DNA from: an uncultured Eubacteriales bacterium | Lineage (GTDB): Bacteria > Bacillota > Clostridia > Oscillospirales > CAG-272 | Length of the DNA stretch: 64,000 nt | Assembly: GCA_934394585.1 (NCBI GenBank) | Contig: CAKRQU010000005.1 | Coordinates: forward strand, 1 to 64,000 | Direction of reading: 5' to 3' | Shown here: positions 44,333 to 52,288 of the stretch, one piece after another | Numbering within the stretch: the first letter of the stretch is position 1 | How the letters are laid out: each line of letters starts with the position of its first letter | Translations under genes and position numbers: made by a program | Notes under the pieces: model-generated | What the model was told of the DNA's origin: nothing | Seen by the model: the letters and a program-made list of their open reading frames with translations, nothing else | The model's database searches: none

Positions 44333-44776
44333 TCAGAAAAGCCCGACAATATAATAAATCACTCCGTAAAGTACGGAGCTTATTATTCCGTATACTATGA
44401 CAGGACCTGCTATGACAAACATTTTGGCCCCCACGCCCATTACAAAGCCTTCGCTTTTATTGTCTATGGCGGGAGAAACCACGGCATTTGCAAAGCCTGT
44501 TATCGGTACGAGAGTACCCGCTCCCGCTACCTTTGCTATATCGTCGAAAACGCCGATACCCGTAAGAAGCGCCGCTATAAATACGAGAGTAACCGGCACC
44601 AGACCTTTTGCAGTTTCCTCCTCTATACCGAGGGAGGCATATAAGATAAGCAACGCCTGACCTATCGCGCATATCAGCCCGCCGATGAGAAAGGCAAAAA
44701 GGCAATCCTTTGCCACTGGCGATTTTCCCGCGCGGATTTTTGCGTAATTTTTATATTTTTCGGAATTCATATTCAT
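44333..44776 (-). CDS. spoVAC: Stage V sporulation protein AC
   Basis: 147 residues from ATG 44776, with GGAGG eleven bases upstream; an ATG 36 bases earlier would place that site inside the gene. Four hydrophobic segments, with DCLFAFLIGGLICAIGQALL and TLVPITGFANAV typical of the mechanosensitive dipicolinate channel subunit. Its stop overlaps the spoVAD ribosome site. I could not find a convincing forespore (sigma-G) promoter in front of it. Confidence 0.94.
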   Translation of the reverse strand: MNMNSEKYKNYAKIRAGKSPVAKDCLFAFLIGGLICAIGQALLILYASLGIEEETAKGLVPVTLVFIAALLTGIGVFDDIAKVAGAGTLVPITGFANAVVSPAIDNKSEGFVMGVGAKMFVIAGPVIVYGIISSVLYGVIYYIVGLF

Positions 44777-44871
44777 TTTAAAATTTTCCTCCGGAACCTG
44801 ATTTATACGCATATTTTTTGCAGAAAAACAATTTTTTATTTATTACTTTTTTTATTTCGCGCATAAATAAC

Positions 44872-44899
44872 TTGACATTTCCGATTTTTATGGTAAAAT
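44872..44899 (+). promoter_or_regulatory. Sigma-A promoter of the ferredoxin gene
   Basis: TTGACA (44872-44877), 16-base spacer, TAAAAT (44894-44899). Confidence 0.8.
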
Positions 44900-44910
44900 G
44901 TAATAGTAAT

Positions 44911-44961
44911 GATGCCCCGCGGCAGCAAGGCATCCCGAAATAAAAAATTTCATCGCTGCCG
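44911..44961 (+). other. Structured ferredoxin leader
   Basis: Two exclusive folds are possible in the 5' untranslated region: GATGCC/GGCATC (44911-44916 with 44929-44934), or CGGCAGC/GCTGCCG (44920-44926 with 44955-44961) enclosing GAAAT/ATTTC. The second ends ten bases before the ribosome site. It may stabilise the mRNA or control translation. Confidence 0.45.
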
Positions 44962-44978
44962 AGAAACGGAGAATAATT

Positions 44979-45152
44979 ATGCCTTATGTAATCGATTCCG
45001 AAAAGTGCATCGGCTGCGGTTCTTGCGCTGACGCTTGCCCTGTAAGCGCCATTTCCGAAAAGGACGGCAAGTATGTTATCAATCCCGACGAGTGCGTTGA
45101 ATGCGGCGCATGCCAGGGTACTTGCCCTGTAGAAGCTCCCGAGCTTCAGTAA
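44979..45152 (+). CDS. 2x[4Fe-4S] ferredoxin
   Basis: 57 residues. Two complete cluster motifs, CIGCGSCADACP and CVECGACQGTCP, give the classical clostridial low-potential ferredoxin. It carries electrons for pyruvate oxidation, hydrogenase and NfnAB, which is encoded 4 kb downstream. Preferred codons (GAC, TGC, GGC), a strong promoter and a close terminator suggest high expression. Ribosome site GGAG. Confidence 0.96.
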   Translation: MPYVIDSEKCIGCGSCADACPVSAISEKDGKYVINPDECVECGACQGTCPVEAPELQ

Positions 45153-45168
45153 TCGGCAAAAAAAGCGG

Positions 45169-45195
45169 AAATCCTCCTTTTCGGGAGGATTTTTG
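45169..45195 (+). terminator. Terminator of the ferredoxin gene
   Basis: AAATCCTCC/GGAGGATTT stem (45169-45177 with 45184-45192) followed by TTGTTTTG. Confidence 0.87.
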
Positions 45196-45257
45196 TTTTG
45201 CATTTTTTTGAAAAAATAAATTTTTTTTGAAAAATGTATTTTTATTTTGCGAATATG

Positions 45258-45266
45258 TGGTATACT
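45258..45266 (+). promoter_or_regulatory. Extended -10 promoter of the ATP-grasp operon
   Basis: TGGTATACT (TG at 45258-45259, -10 at 45261-45266) with no good -35 box; the TG extension can replace it. Confidence 0.5.
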
Positions 45267-45308
45267 GTATTTTACAGATAAGATATAAACGGAAAACGGG
45301 GATTTATT

Positions 45309-46523
45309 TTGAAAAAAGGAAAAATTATACCCGTGCTGCTCGGCGCGGATCTGAATTGTTACAGCGTGGCGAGAGCTTTTTTTGAAGCTTACGGTGTTAT
45401 ATCGGAGGTTTTCGGAAAGGATAATCTCGGCACGATCAGATATTCGAAATTCATCAGATTTCATCTTATAGATAAAAATATAAGCGACAAGGCACTTGTC
45501 GATACGCTCATCGGTTTTGCCGAAAAAAATAATGATGCTTCCCTCTTTCTCGTCGGATGCACGGACGATTATGCGGAAAAAATCATTTTGAATAAAGAAC
45601 GGCTTTCGCAATATTATTTCTGCCCGTGCCCCGATAAATCGCTCGTAAACGGGCTGATATACAAGGCGGCTTTCTACGAAACCTGCGAAAGATACGGCAT
45701 ACCGTATCCGCAGACCAAAGTAATATCAAATCCGGGCGAGGCGGAAGAAACGGATTTTTCATCGCTCGGTTTCCCTCTGATAATAAAGCCGTCCAGCTCG
45801 GTTCTGTACTGGAAATATCCTTTTGACGGCATGAAAAAGGTTTATACGGCGCAAAACGAAGCGGAGGCAAAAAGCATTGTCGCCGCCATATATGCATCGG
45901 GTTATCCGGACAAATTAGTTCTTCAGCGATTTGTATCCGGGAGCGACAGTCGCATGTTTGTGCTCACCTGCTATTCCGATAAGCACGGCAAAGTAAAAAT
46001 GATGTGCCTCGGCAATGTGCTTCTGGAGGAGCATACGCCGAAAGCCATCGGCAACCATGCCGCGATAATAACCTGCGAAAATATGCCGCTTTTCAATAAG
46101 ATACGCGCCTTTCTCGACGATATAGGCTACTGCGGATTTTCAAATTTCGATATAAAATACGATGCGGAAAGCGACACATACCGCGTTTTTGAAATAAATC
46201 TGCGTCAGGGGCGCAGTAATTATTACGTTACGGGGAGCGGGATAAATATAGCAAAGCTCATCGCAGACGATTGCTTTGATACGCTCGGAAACGATATAAT
46301 TTACGGCAAACCCGATACATTCTGGCATACCGTGCCGCTCGGAGTGGTATACAGATATACGGCGGACAAAAGCCTTGTTTCAAAAGCAAAAAATATCGTA
46401 AAAAAAGGCGATGCATCGTCATCTCTCGGTTGCGGATACGATTTGCGAATAAACCCCGCAAGATTTGCATATTTTTTAATACACAATCTCAGATATTATA
46501 AAAAATACAGGCTTTATCACTGA
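45309..46523 (+). CDS. ATP-grasp ligase, candidate D-aspartate ligase
   Basis: 404 residues. A Rossmann-like N-terminal domain (IIPVLLGADLNCYSVARAFF) is followed by an ATP-grasp domain with FPLIIKPSSS near 154-163, LVLQRFVSGSDSRMF near 202-216 and the metal-binding FEINLRQGRSNYYV near 297-310. The layout resembles the D-aspartate ligase of enterococci, which attaches D-Asp to the stem-peptide lysine. An Asp/Glu racemase and murE follow in the same operon (16 and 12 bases), which supports that role. Other carboxylate-amine ligases of similar fold remain possible. The start is TTG. Confidence 0.7.
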   Translation: MKKGKIIPVLLGADLNCYSVARAFFEAYGVISEVFGKDNLGTIRYSKFIRFHLIDKNISDKALVDTLIGFAEKNNDASLFLVGCTDDYAEKIILNKERLSQYYFCPCPDKSLVNGLIYKAAFYETCERYGIPYPQTKVISNPGEAEETDFSSLGFPLIIKPSSSVLYWKYPFDGMKKVYTAQNEAEAKSIVAAIYASGYPDKLVLQRFVSGSDSRMFVLTCYSDKHGKVKMMCLGNVLLEEHTPKAIGNHAAIITCENMPLFNKIRAFLDDIGYCGFSNFDIKYDAESDTYRVFEINLRQGRSNYYVTGSGINIAKLIADDCFDTLGNDIIYGKPDTFWHTVPLGVVYRYTADKSLVSKAKNIVKKGDASSSLGCGYDLRINPARFAYFLIHNLRYYKKYRLYH

Positions 46524-46539
46524 CATTTTCGGAGAAATT

Positions 46540-47268
46540 ATGAGCAATATCAAAAAAACTCTCGGCATTCTCGGCGGGCTCGGACCTATGTCAAGCGTAT
46601 ATTTCTACAAAATGATAACCGAGCATACCGCGGCAAAATGCGATCAGGATCATATAGATGTGGTCCTGATAAGCGGCGCTTCCGTTCCCGACAGGACAGA
46701 ATTTATCACGGGGAAAAGCGCTATTTCCCCGCTTCCGGCAATGAAAACCGGAATACATAAGCTTTGCGCGACGGGTGCGGATATAATAGCCGTACCGTGC
46801 AATACGGCGCATTATTTCTACAATGAAATGGCAAAGGAATCCTCTGTTCCCGTGCTGAACATAATAGAAGAAACCGTAAAGCAGGCAAAAAAGGCAGGCG
46901 CGAAAAAGCTCGGTATAATGGCGACAAAAGGTACTGTGTCCGCCGGTTCTTATCAGCATACATGTGCGCAGTACGGCATGGATTTTGCCGTGCCTTCCGA
47001 AAACGGCACAAAGCTGCTGATGGATATAATTTACGGCTGCGTAAAATGCGCCAAGGAGCCGGATGCCGCCAAACTGCGCTGCGTGGCGGGCGAGCTTTCC
47101 GATTGCGGATGCGATATGCTTATTCTCGGATGCACGGAGCTTTCCCTCATCCGTGCCGGCGAAATATGTCCGGATTGCCGATTTCTGGATTCTCTTCTTG
47201 TGCTGGCAAAGGTGTCTATAGAAAAATGCGGTGCAATTCCCTGCGGATTTGACGAAATTTACAATTGA
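46540..47268 (+). CDS. Aspartate/glutamate racemase
   Basis: 242 residues of the Asp/Glu racemase family. The two catalytic cysteines are in VPCNTAHYFY (near 88) and LILGCTELSLI (near 199). The N-terminal LGILGGLGPMSS marks the aspartate racemase branch and not MurI. It probably supplies D-Asp to the ATP-grasp ligase in front of it. A broader amino-acid racemase role is an alternative. Confidence 0.87.
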   Translation: MSNIKKTLGILGGLGPMSSVYFYKMITEHTAAKCDQDHIDVVLISGASVPDRTEFITGKSAISPLPAMKTGIHKLCATGADIIAVPCNTAHYFYNEMAKESSVPVLNIIEETVKQAKKAGAKKLGIMATKGTVSAGSYQHTCAQYGMDFAVPSENGTKLLMDIIYGCVKCAKEPDAAKLRCVAGELSDCGCDMLILGCTELSLIRAGEICPDCRFLDSLLVLAKVSIEKCGAIPCGFDEIYN

Positions 47269-47280
47269 AAGGACTGCAAA

Positions 47281-48765
47281 ATGAAAAAACTTTCGGATAT
47301 TCTGCAAGGATTGGAGTATCGCTGCAAAGCGGATATTTCCGATATACTCGTTTCGGATATAGCATATAATTCCAAAAAAGCAAAAAAAGACTCTGTTTTT
47401 GTCTGTCTGCGCGGTGCGAGATCCGATGGACACAATTTCGCCCGCAATGCATATGAAAACGGCGCGCGCATATTCGTATGCGAATATGAAATCTGTCTTC
47501 CGCCCGACGCGGTGATAATAGAAACGGAAAACACGAGAATCGCTCTCGCGCATATTTCGGCAAACTTTTTTTCTCATCCGGAAAAAAAGCTTTTTCTTAT
47601 AGGTATAACAGGGACAAAGGGCAAATCGAGCACCTGCGCCATGATATATCATGCGCTCAATGCAGGCGGCATAAAAACAGGCTCGATAGGAACATACGGA
47701 GTGTGCATCGGAAACGATACGGAGCCTACGGAAAATTCCACGCCGGAAAGCTATGAGCTTTACCGCATATTCGATAAAATGGTAAATGCCGGTATCGGTA
47801 CGGCGGTGATGGAGGTTTCTTCCCAGTCTGTTTTTCAGGAAAGAATACACGGGCTTGTTTTTGATATCGCAATAATGACAAACCTTTCGCCCGATCATAT
47901 AGGAAAAAACGAGCATCCCGATTTTGAGCATTATAAAAACTGCAAAAAAGCGCTTTTCGGGCGTGCGAAATGCGCCGTACTCAATCTCGACGATAAATAC
48001 TGCGGTGAATTTGCCGATGGTGCCTCAGGCAAAAAGATTTTTTATTCCGCTTTTGAAAAAGCCGATTTTTATGCGGAGAAAATCGAAAAATATACGCGCG
48101 ACGGCAAATTCGGCATTTCTTTTATCGCCCATAGTGAAAGCACCGCGGCTGATATTTCTCTTCTCTTTCCCGGGATTTATTCGGTATATAATGCACTGGC
48201 GGCGGCAGCAGCCTGCAATATCCGCGGTCTGAGCATAGCGGACTTTGCAAAATCCGCGCCGGGTGTTTCCGTACCGGGCAGATTTGAATATGTGGATACG
48301 AAAGACGCGGGGGTTTCTTATATCATCGACTACGCGCATACGGGCACGAGCCTGCGTTCCGTCACGTCCGCCGTATACGAATATCATCCGAAAAGGATCA
48401 TATGCGTTTTCGGCTCGGTGGGAGGGCGCACGGAGCTTCGCCGCAGAGAGCTTGGCGAGGCGGCAAACAAATATGCCGATTATTCCGTGATAACGGCGGA
48501 CAACCCCGATTTTGAAGATACGCGCAGGATATGTTTTGAGATAGCGGAGTCAATGGATAATGGGAAATACGAAATAATCACGGACAGAGAAAGTGCCGTG
48601 CGCCGCGCCGTAGATATGGCGGAGGATGGCGATATTGTAATCTTTGCGGGAAAAGGTCACGAGCGATATCAGCTGATAAACGGCAAAAAGCTTCCTTTTT
48701 CGGAAAGAGATATCATAAAAGAAGCGGCAAACGCAAAAGCAGAGGCAAAAAAATTGCGGATTTAG
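47281..48765 (+). CDS. murE: UDP-MurNAc-tripeptide synthetase MurE, probably not diaminopimelate-adding
   Basis: Adds the third stem-peptide residue to UDP-MurNAc-L-Ala-D-Glu. 494 residues. The P-loop is ITGTKGKSSTCAM near 110, MEVSSQS and MTNLSPDHIG lie in the central domain, and VFGSVGGRTELRRRELG in the C-terminal domain. The substrate motif, DNPR in diaminopimelate enzymes, reads DNPD near residue 407. This points to L-lysine or another diamino acid. The linked ATP-grasp ligase and aspartate racemase support an L-Lys-D-Asp type wall. Confidence 0.92.
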   Translation: MKKLSDILQGLEYRCKADISDILVSDIAYNSKKAKKDSVFVCLRGARSDGHNFARNAYENGARIFVCEYEICLPPDAVIIETENTRIALAHISANFFSHPEKKLFLIGITGTKGKSSTCAMIYHALNAGGIKTGSIGTYGVCIGNDTEPTENSTPESYELYRIFDKMVNAGIGTAVMEVSSQSVFQERIHGLVFDIAIMTNLSPDHIGKNEHPDFEHYKNCKKALFGRAKCAVLNLDDKYCGEFADGASGKKIFYSAFEKADFYAEKIEKYTRDGKFGISFIAHSESTAADISLLFPGIYSVYNALAAAAACNIRGLSIADFAKSAPGVSVPGRFEYVDTKDAGVSYIIDYAHTGTSLRSVTSAVYEYHPKRIICVFGSVGGRTELRRRELGEAANKYADYSVITADNPDFEDTRRICFEIAESMDNGKYEIITDRESAVRRAVDMAEDGDIVIFAGKGHERYQLINGKKLPFSERDIIKEAANAKAEAKKLRI

Positions 48766-48815
48766 TATTGCAATTATACGATATTCTTGCTGTAATCGCC
48801 GCGGCAGACTGACTA

Positions 48816-48857
48816 AAAAAATAAAACGCAGTGTAAAAGCACTGCGTTTTATTTTTT
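48816..48857. terminator. Bidirectional terminator between murE and nfnB
   Basis: A perfect 18-bp stem (48816-48833 with 48840-48857), loop TAAAAG, A/T runs at both ends. Confidence 0.93.
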
Positions 48858-50271
48858 ATTTATTCAGATACTCGTCTATTGCCTTTGCCGCGGTTTTGCC
48901 TGCGCCCATCGCGGAAATAACGGTAGCCGCGCCCGTGACTGCATCGCCGCCGGCATAAACGCCGCTCCTCGATGTCAGCCCGTCTTCGTTTACGGTAATT
49001 CCTCCGCAGGCATTTACTTCCAGTCCGCCGGTGGTGGATTTTATCAGCGGATTGGGAGAAGTTCCTATAGCCATTATCACCGTGTCTGCCGGAATTTCAA
49101 ATTCGCTACCCGCTATCTCCACGGGGCGTCGTCTGCCTCTGGCATCCGGCTCGCCCAGCTCCATTCTTATGCAACGGATGGCACGTACAAATCCGTTTTT
49201 CGGATCTTTTTTATCGTCCGCATTGCTGTATCCGAGGATTTCCACGGGATTGCAAAGCAGCATGAATTCTATTCCCTCTTCCTCTGCGTGTTCCACTTCT
49301 TCGCGTCTTGCGGGCAATTCCGCCATGGAACGGCGGTATATTATATAAACCTTTTCCGCGCCGAGGCGAAGCGCCGTTCTTGCCGCGTCCATAGCAACGT
49401 TACCGCCGCCTACTACGGCGACCCTGCCGCCTTTCATTATCGGCGTGGCTGAATTTTCGAGATATGCTTTCATCAGATTGCTGCGGGTAAGAAATTCGTT
49501 TGCCGAGTAAACGCCTTTCAGCGCTTCTCCCGGTATCCCCATGAAATTCGGCAATCCCGCTCCGGACCCGATGAATACAGCCTCATATCCCATATCAAAA
49601 AGCTCGTCTACGGTAAGAGTTTTGCCTATTATGACATTGGTTTCTATCTGCACGCCGAGTTTTTTCAGCGTTTCCGCTTCTTTTTCCACTATGGCTTTCG
49701 GCAAACGAAATTCCGGTATGCCGTATACCAAAACCCCGCCCGCTTTGTGAAGTGCTTCGTATACGGTGACATGATATCCTTTTTTTGCCAGATCACCCGC
49801 ACAGGTAAGTCCCGATGGACCTGCGCCGACTATCGCGACGCGATGCCCGTTTGAAACCGGCTTTTCCGGTTCTTTTGTACAATGTTCATTGTGCCAATCG
49901 GCTACAAAACGTTCCAGTCTGCCTATGCCGACCGATTCGCCGTTCTTTGAGCGGACGCATTTTGATTCGCACTGGGTTTCCTGCGGACATACTCTGCCAC
50001 ATACGGCGGGCAAAGATGACGATTGCGATATTATATCATAAGCTTTTTCAAATTCGCCTTCGCGTACTGCGGCTATAAATTCCGGTATGCGTATTTTTAC
50101 GGGGCAACCCTCTGCGCAAGGCATGGTTTTGCAATTCAGACAACGCGCCGCTTCGTCGAGCGCCGTATCTTTTGTATAACCGAGCGCCACTTCGTCAAAA
50201 TTATGCGCGCGTTCCTTCGGCGATTGCGTGGGCATCGGATTTCTGCTTTTGGACATATTCGGTTTTGTCAT
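48856..50271 (-). CDS. nfnB: NADPH-binding subunit of NADH-dependent ferredoxin:NADP oxidoreductase (NfnB / GltA-like)
   Basis: 471 residues. The N-terminal Fe-S domain has CLNCKTMPCAEGCP and CGRVCPQETQCESKC. The first FAD motif is VAIVGAGPSGLTCAGDLA near 149 and the NADPH motif VAVVGGGNVAMDAARTA near 285. It looks like the small subunit of glutamate synthase but is paired with nfnA and has no glutamate synthase large subunit nearby. So electron bifurcation between NADPH, ferredoxin and NADH is the likely role. It starts six bases after nfnA. Confidence 0.9.
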   Translation of the reverse strand: MTKPNMSKSRNPMPTQSPKERAHNFDEVALGYTKDTALDEAARCLNCKTMPCAEGCPVKIRIPEFIAAVREGEFEKAYDIISQSSSLPAVCGRVCPQETQCESKCVRSKNGESVGIGRLERFVADWHNEHCTKEPEKPVSNGHRVAIVGAGPSGLTCAGDLAKKGYHVTVYEALHKAGGVLVYGIPEFRLPKAIVEKEAETLKKLGVQIETNVIIGKTLTVDELFDMGYEAVFIGSGAGLPNFMGIPGEALKGVYSANEFLTRSNLMKAYLENSATPIMKGGRVAVVGGGNVAMDAARTALRLGAEKVYIIYRRSMAELPARREEVEHAEEEGIEFMLLCNPVEILGYSNADDKKDPKNGFVRAIRCIRMELGEPDARGRRRPVEIAGSEFEIPADTVIMAIGTSPNPLIKSTTGGLEVNACGGITVNEDGLTSRSGVYAGGDAVTGAATVISAMGAGKTAAKAIDEYLNK

Positions 50272-50277
50272 TTTGCA

Positions 50278-51129
50278 TCACCCCTCTCGCGAAAAAAGGT
50301 TGCATTCAGCCTCATAAGCATGTTTTTCATATTCGGAATACATCCTCCCGCGCGACATGGCTTCGTCGAAATCGACCTCATATCCGTCGAAATCCGGACC
50401 GTCAACGCAGGCAAAACGTGTCACCTTTTTGCCGTCGATATCGAGCGTGAGTCTGCACCCGCCGCACATTCCCGTGCCGTCTATCATTATCGGGTTCATG
50501 GAAACCGTTACGGGGATACCGAAAGGCTTAGCTGTTTCAGTCACAAACTTCATCATTATCACGGGACCTATGGCAAATATCATATCGAATTTTTCGCCGC
50601 GCTCCAACATGGCGTGAAGAGGCATTGTCACATTTCCCTTTTCGCCGTAAGAGCCGTCGTCGGTCATCACGGTGAGATTATCGGAGCAATCGTGAAAATC
50701 GTTTTCCAGTATTACAAGCTCTTTCGAACGAAATCCTATGATCGAGCAGACATCGGCTCCCGCTCTGTGCAGCTCTTCCGCTATCGGCAGGGCTATGGCG
50801 CAGCCTACACCTCCGCCTATTATGCACACGCGGCGAAGCCCCGATATATCGGTGGCTTTTCCGAGCGGACCCGCAAAATCCGGGATAAAATCGCCCGCTT
50901 TCTTTGCGCTCAGCTTTTTTGTGGTAGCCCCGACGACCTGAAAAATTATTTTTACCGTTCCGGCTTCTTTATCTGTTCCCGCTACGGTAAGCGGTATTCT
51001 TTCGCCGTCCTCGTCCACACGCAGTATTATAAACTGCCCCGGCAAAGCCTTTTTTGCCACGAGAGGCGCTTCCACTTTCAGCTGGATCACATTGGGATTC
51101 AGTATTTTTTTCTCTGCTATTCTGTACAT
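50278..51129 (-). CDS. nfnA: NADH-binding subunit NfnA (sulfide dehydrogenase SudB-like)
   Basis: 283 residues with a ferredoxin-reductase fold. The flavin strand is LPGQFIILRVDEDGERIPLT, the nucleotide loop VCIIGGGVGCAIALPIAEE near 120, and the C-terminal [2Fe-2S] site GMCGGCRLTLD plus FACVDGP near 221-248. With NfnB it couples NADPH oxidation to ferredoxin and NAD reduction, or the reverse. The ferredoxin at 45 kb is a plausible partner. It is first in a two-gene minus-strand unit. Confidence 0.9.
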   Translation of the reverse strand: MYRIAEKKILNPNVIQLKVEAPLVAKKALPGQFIILRVDEDGERIPLTVAGTDKEAGTVKIIFQVVGATTKKLSAKKAGDFIPDFAGPLGKATDISGLRRVCIIGGGVGCAIALPIAEELHRAGADVCSIIGFRSKELVILENDFHDCSDNLTVMTDDGSYGEKGNVTMPLHAMLERGEKFDMIFAIGPVIMMKFVTETAKPFGIPVTVSMNPIMIDGTGMCGGCRLTLDIDGKKVTRFACVDGPDFDGYEVDFDEAMSRGRMYSEYEKHAYEAECNLFSREG

Positions 51130-51172
51130 TGCGTTTTTCTCCGTTCTATGAAAATAAGCAAATTACAATATT

Positions 51173-51200
51173 ATTATACTGCTGTTTCGCGATTTTTCAA
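51173..51200 (-). promoter_or_regulatory. Sigma-A promoter of nfnAB
   Basis: Minus strand TTGAAA (51195-51200), 16-base spacer, TATAAT (51173-51178). Confidence 0.75.
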
Positions 51201-51260
51201 TACAAATCGGAAAATCAATCGGTTTGCGGCGGATTTTTTATTGTTTTTTCCCAAAAGGTA

Positions 51261-51309
51261 TTGACAAAGTCGGTTTTTGGTTTTATAATACCTGCATACC
51301 ATGTTGGTA
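51261..51309 (+). promoter_or_regulatory. cysK promoter with palindromic operator
   Basis: TTGACA (51261-51266), 17-base spacer, TATAAT (51284-51289) is a full consensus. The palindrome TACCA-TGT-TGGTA (51297-51309), followed by GGTTAATT, sits on the transcription start, where a bound repressor would block it. The Rrf2 regulator encoded third in this operon is the obvious candidate to bind it. Confidence 0.75.
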
Positions 51310-51348
51310 GGTTAATTATATTTTAAAAACGAAAAGGAGATTTTTATT

Positions 51349-52281
51349 ATGTCCGCTATTTATAAAAGCGCCGATGAGCTTATCGGCAAAACTCCCCTGC
51401 TGGAGCTTACACATATCGAAAAAAAGCTGAATCTGAAGGCAAAAATCGTAGCAAAGCTGGAATATTTCAATCCCGCAGGCTCTGTAAAGGACAGAGTGGC
51501 AAAGGCGATGATAGATGATGCCGAGGCAAAGGGACTGCTCAAAAAAGGATCTGTGATAATCGAACCCACATCCGGCAATACAGGCATAGGGCTGGCTTCA
51601 GTTGCCGCCGCGAGAGGCTACAGAATTATCATAGTAATGCCGGAAACAATGTCGGTGGAGCGTCGTCAGCTGATGAAGGCTTACGGTGCGGAGCTGGTGC
51701 TTTCCGACGGTACAAAAGGCATGAAAGGCGCCATAGCAAAGGCGGAAGAGCTGGCAAGCGAAATTCCGGACAGCTTTATCCCCGGTCAGTTTGTAAACCC
51801 CGCAAATCCGAAAGCGCATTTTGAGCACACAGGTCCCGAAATATACGAGGATACTGACGGAAAAGTTGATTTCTTCGTAGCGGGCGTAGGTACGGGCGGC
51901 ACTATAACAGGCGTCGGAAAATATCTGAAATCCAAACTTCCCGATGTTAAAATAGTGGCTGTGGAGCCCGCTGCATCAGCCGTGCTTTCCACCGGTATTG
52001 CAGGTCCGCATAAAATACAGGGCATCGGCGCGGGCTTTGTTCCCGATGTGCTCGATACTAAAATATACGATGAAATAATCCCCGTAGCAAACGAAGATGC
52101 TTTTGCCACAGGCAAGCTGATAGGCAAAAGCGAAGGCGTACTCGTAGGTATATCATCCGGTGCCGCCGTATGGGCAGCTGTGGAAATAGCAAAGCGCCCC
52201 GAAAACGAAGGTAAGACCATAGTGGTGCTTCTCCCCGATACGGGCGACAGATATCTTTCCACTCCCCTTTTCGCAGACTGA
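51349..52281 (+). CDS. cysK: Cysteine synthase A (O-acetylserine sulfhydrylase)
   Basis: Makes cysteine from O-acetylserine and sulfide. 310 residues. The PLP lysine is in NPAGSVKDRVAKAMI near 45, PTSGNTGIGLA near 69 binds substrate, and the PLP phosphate loop VGTGGTITG near 178 is intact. The GISSGAAVWAA motif is near 265. Strong promoter with an operator; mnmA starts seven bases downstream. Confidence 0.96.
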   Translation: MSAIYKSADELIGKTPLLELTHIEKKLNLKAKIVAKLEYFNPAGSVKDRVAKAMIDDAEAKGLLKKGSVIIEPTSGNTGIGLASVAAARGYRIIIVMPETMSVERRQLMKAYGAELVLSDGTKGMKGAIAKAEELASEIPDSFIPGQFVNPANPKAHFEHTGPEIYEDTDGKVDFFVAGVGTGGTITGVGKYLKSKLPDVKIVAVEPAASAVLSTGIAGPHKIQGIGAGFVPDVLDTKIYDEIIPVANEDAFATGKLIGKSEGVLVGISSGAAVWAAVEIAKRPENEGKTIVVLLPDTGDRYLSTPLFAD

Positions 52282-52288
52282 AAAAAGC

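Noticed and set aside
44777..44870. Forespore sigma-G promoter for spoVAC
   Set aside because: No pair resembling GnATA and CATAnTA with suitable spacing was visible.
46591..47931. A 446-codon open frame on the minus strand across the racemase and murE
   Set aside because: It lies antisense to two well-recognised genes, has no ribosome site, and its translation is rich in Arg, Cys, His and Tyr, as expected of a shadow frame.
51130..51348. T-box or SAM riboswitch in front of cysK
   Set aside because: The leader after the promoter is only about 55 bases and shows no such core; an operator explains the palindrome better.
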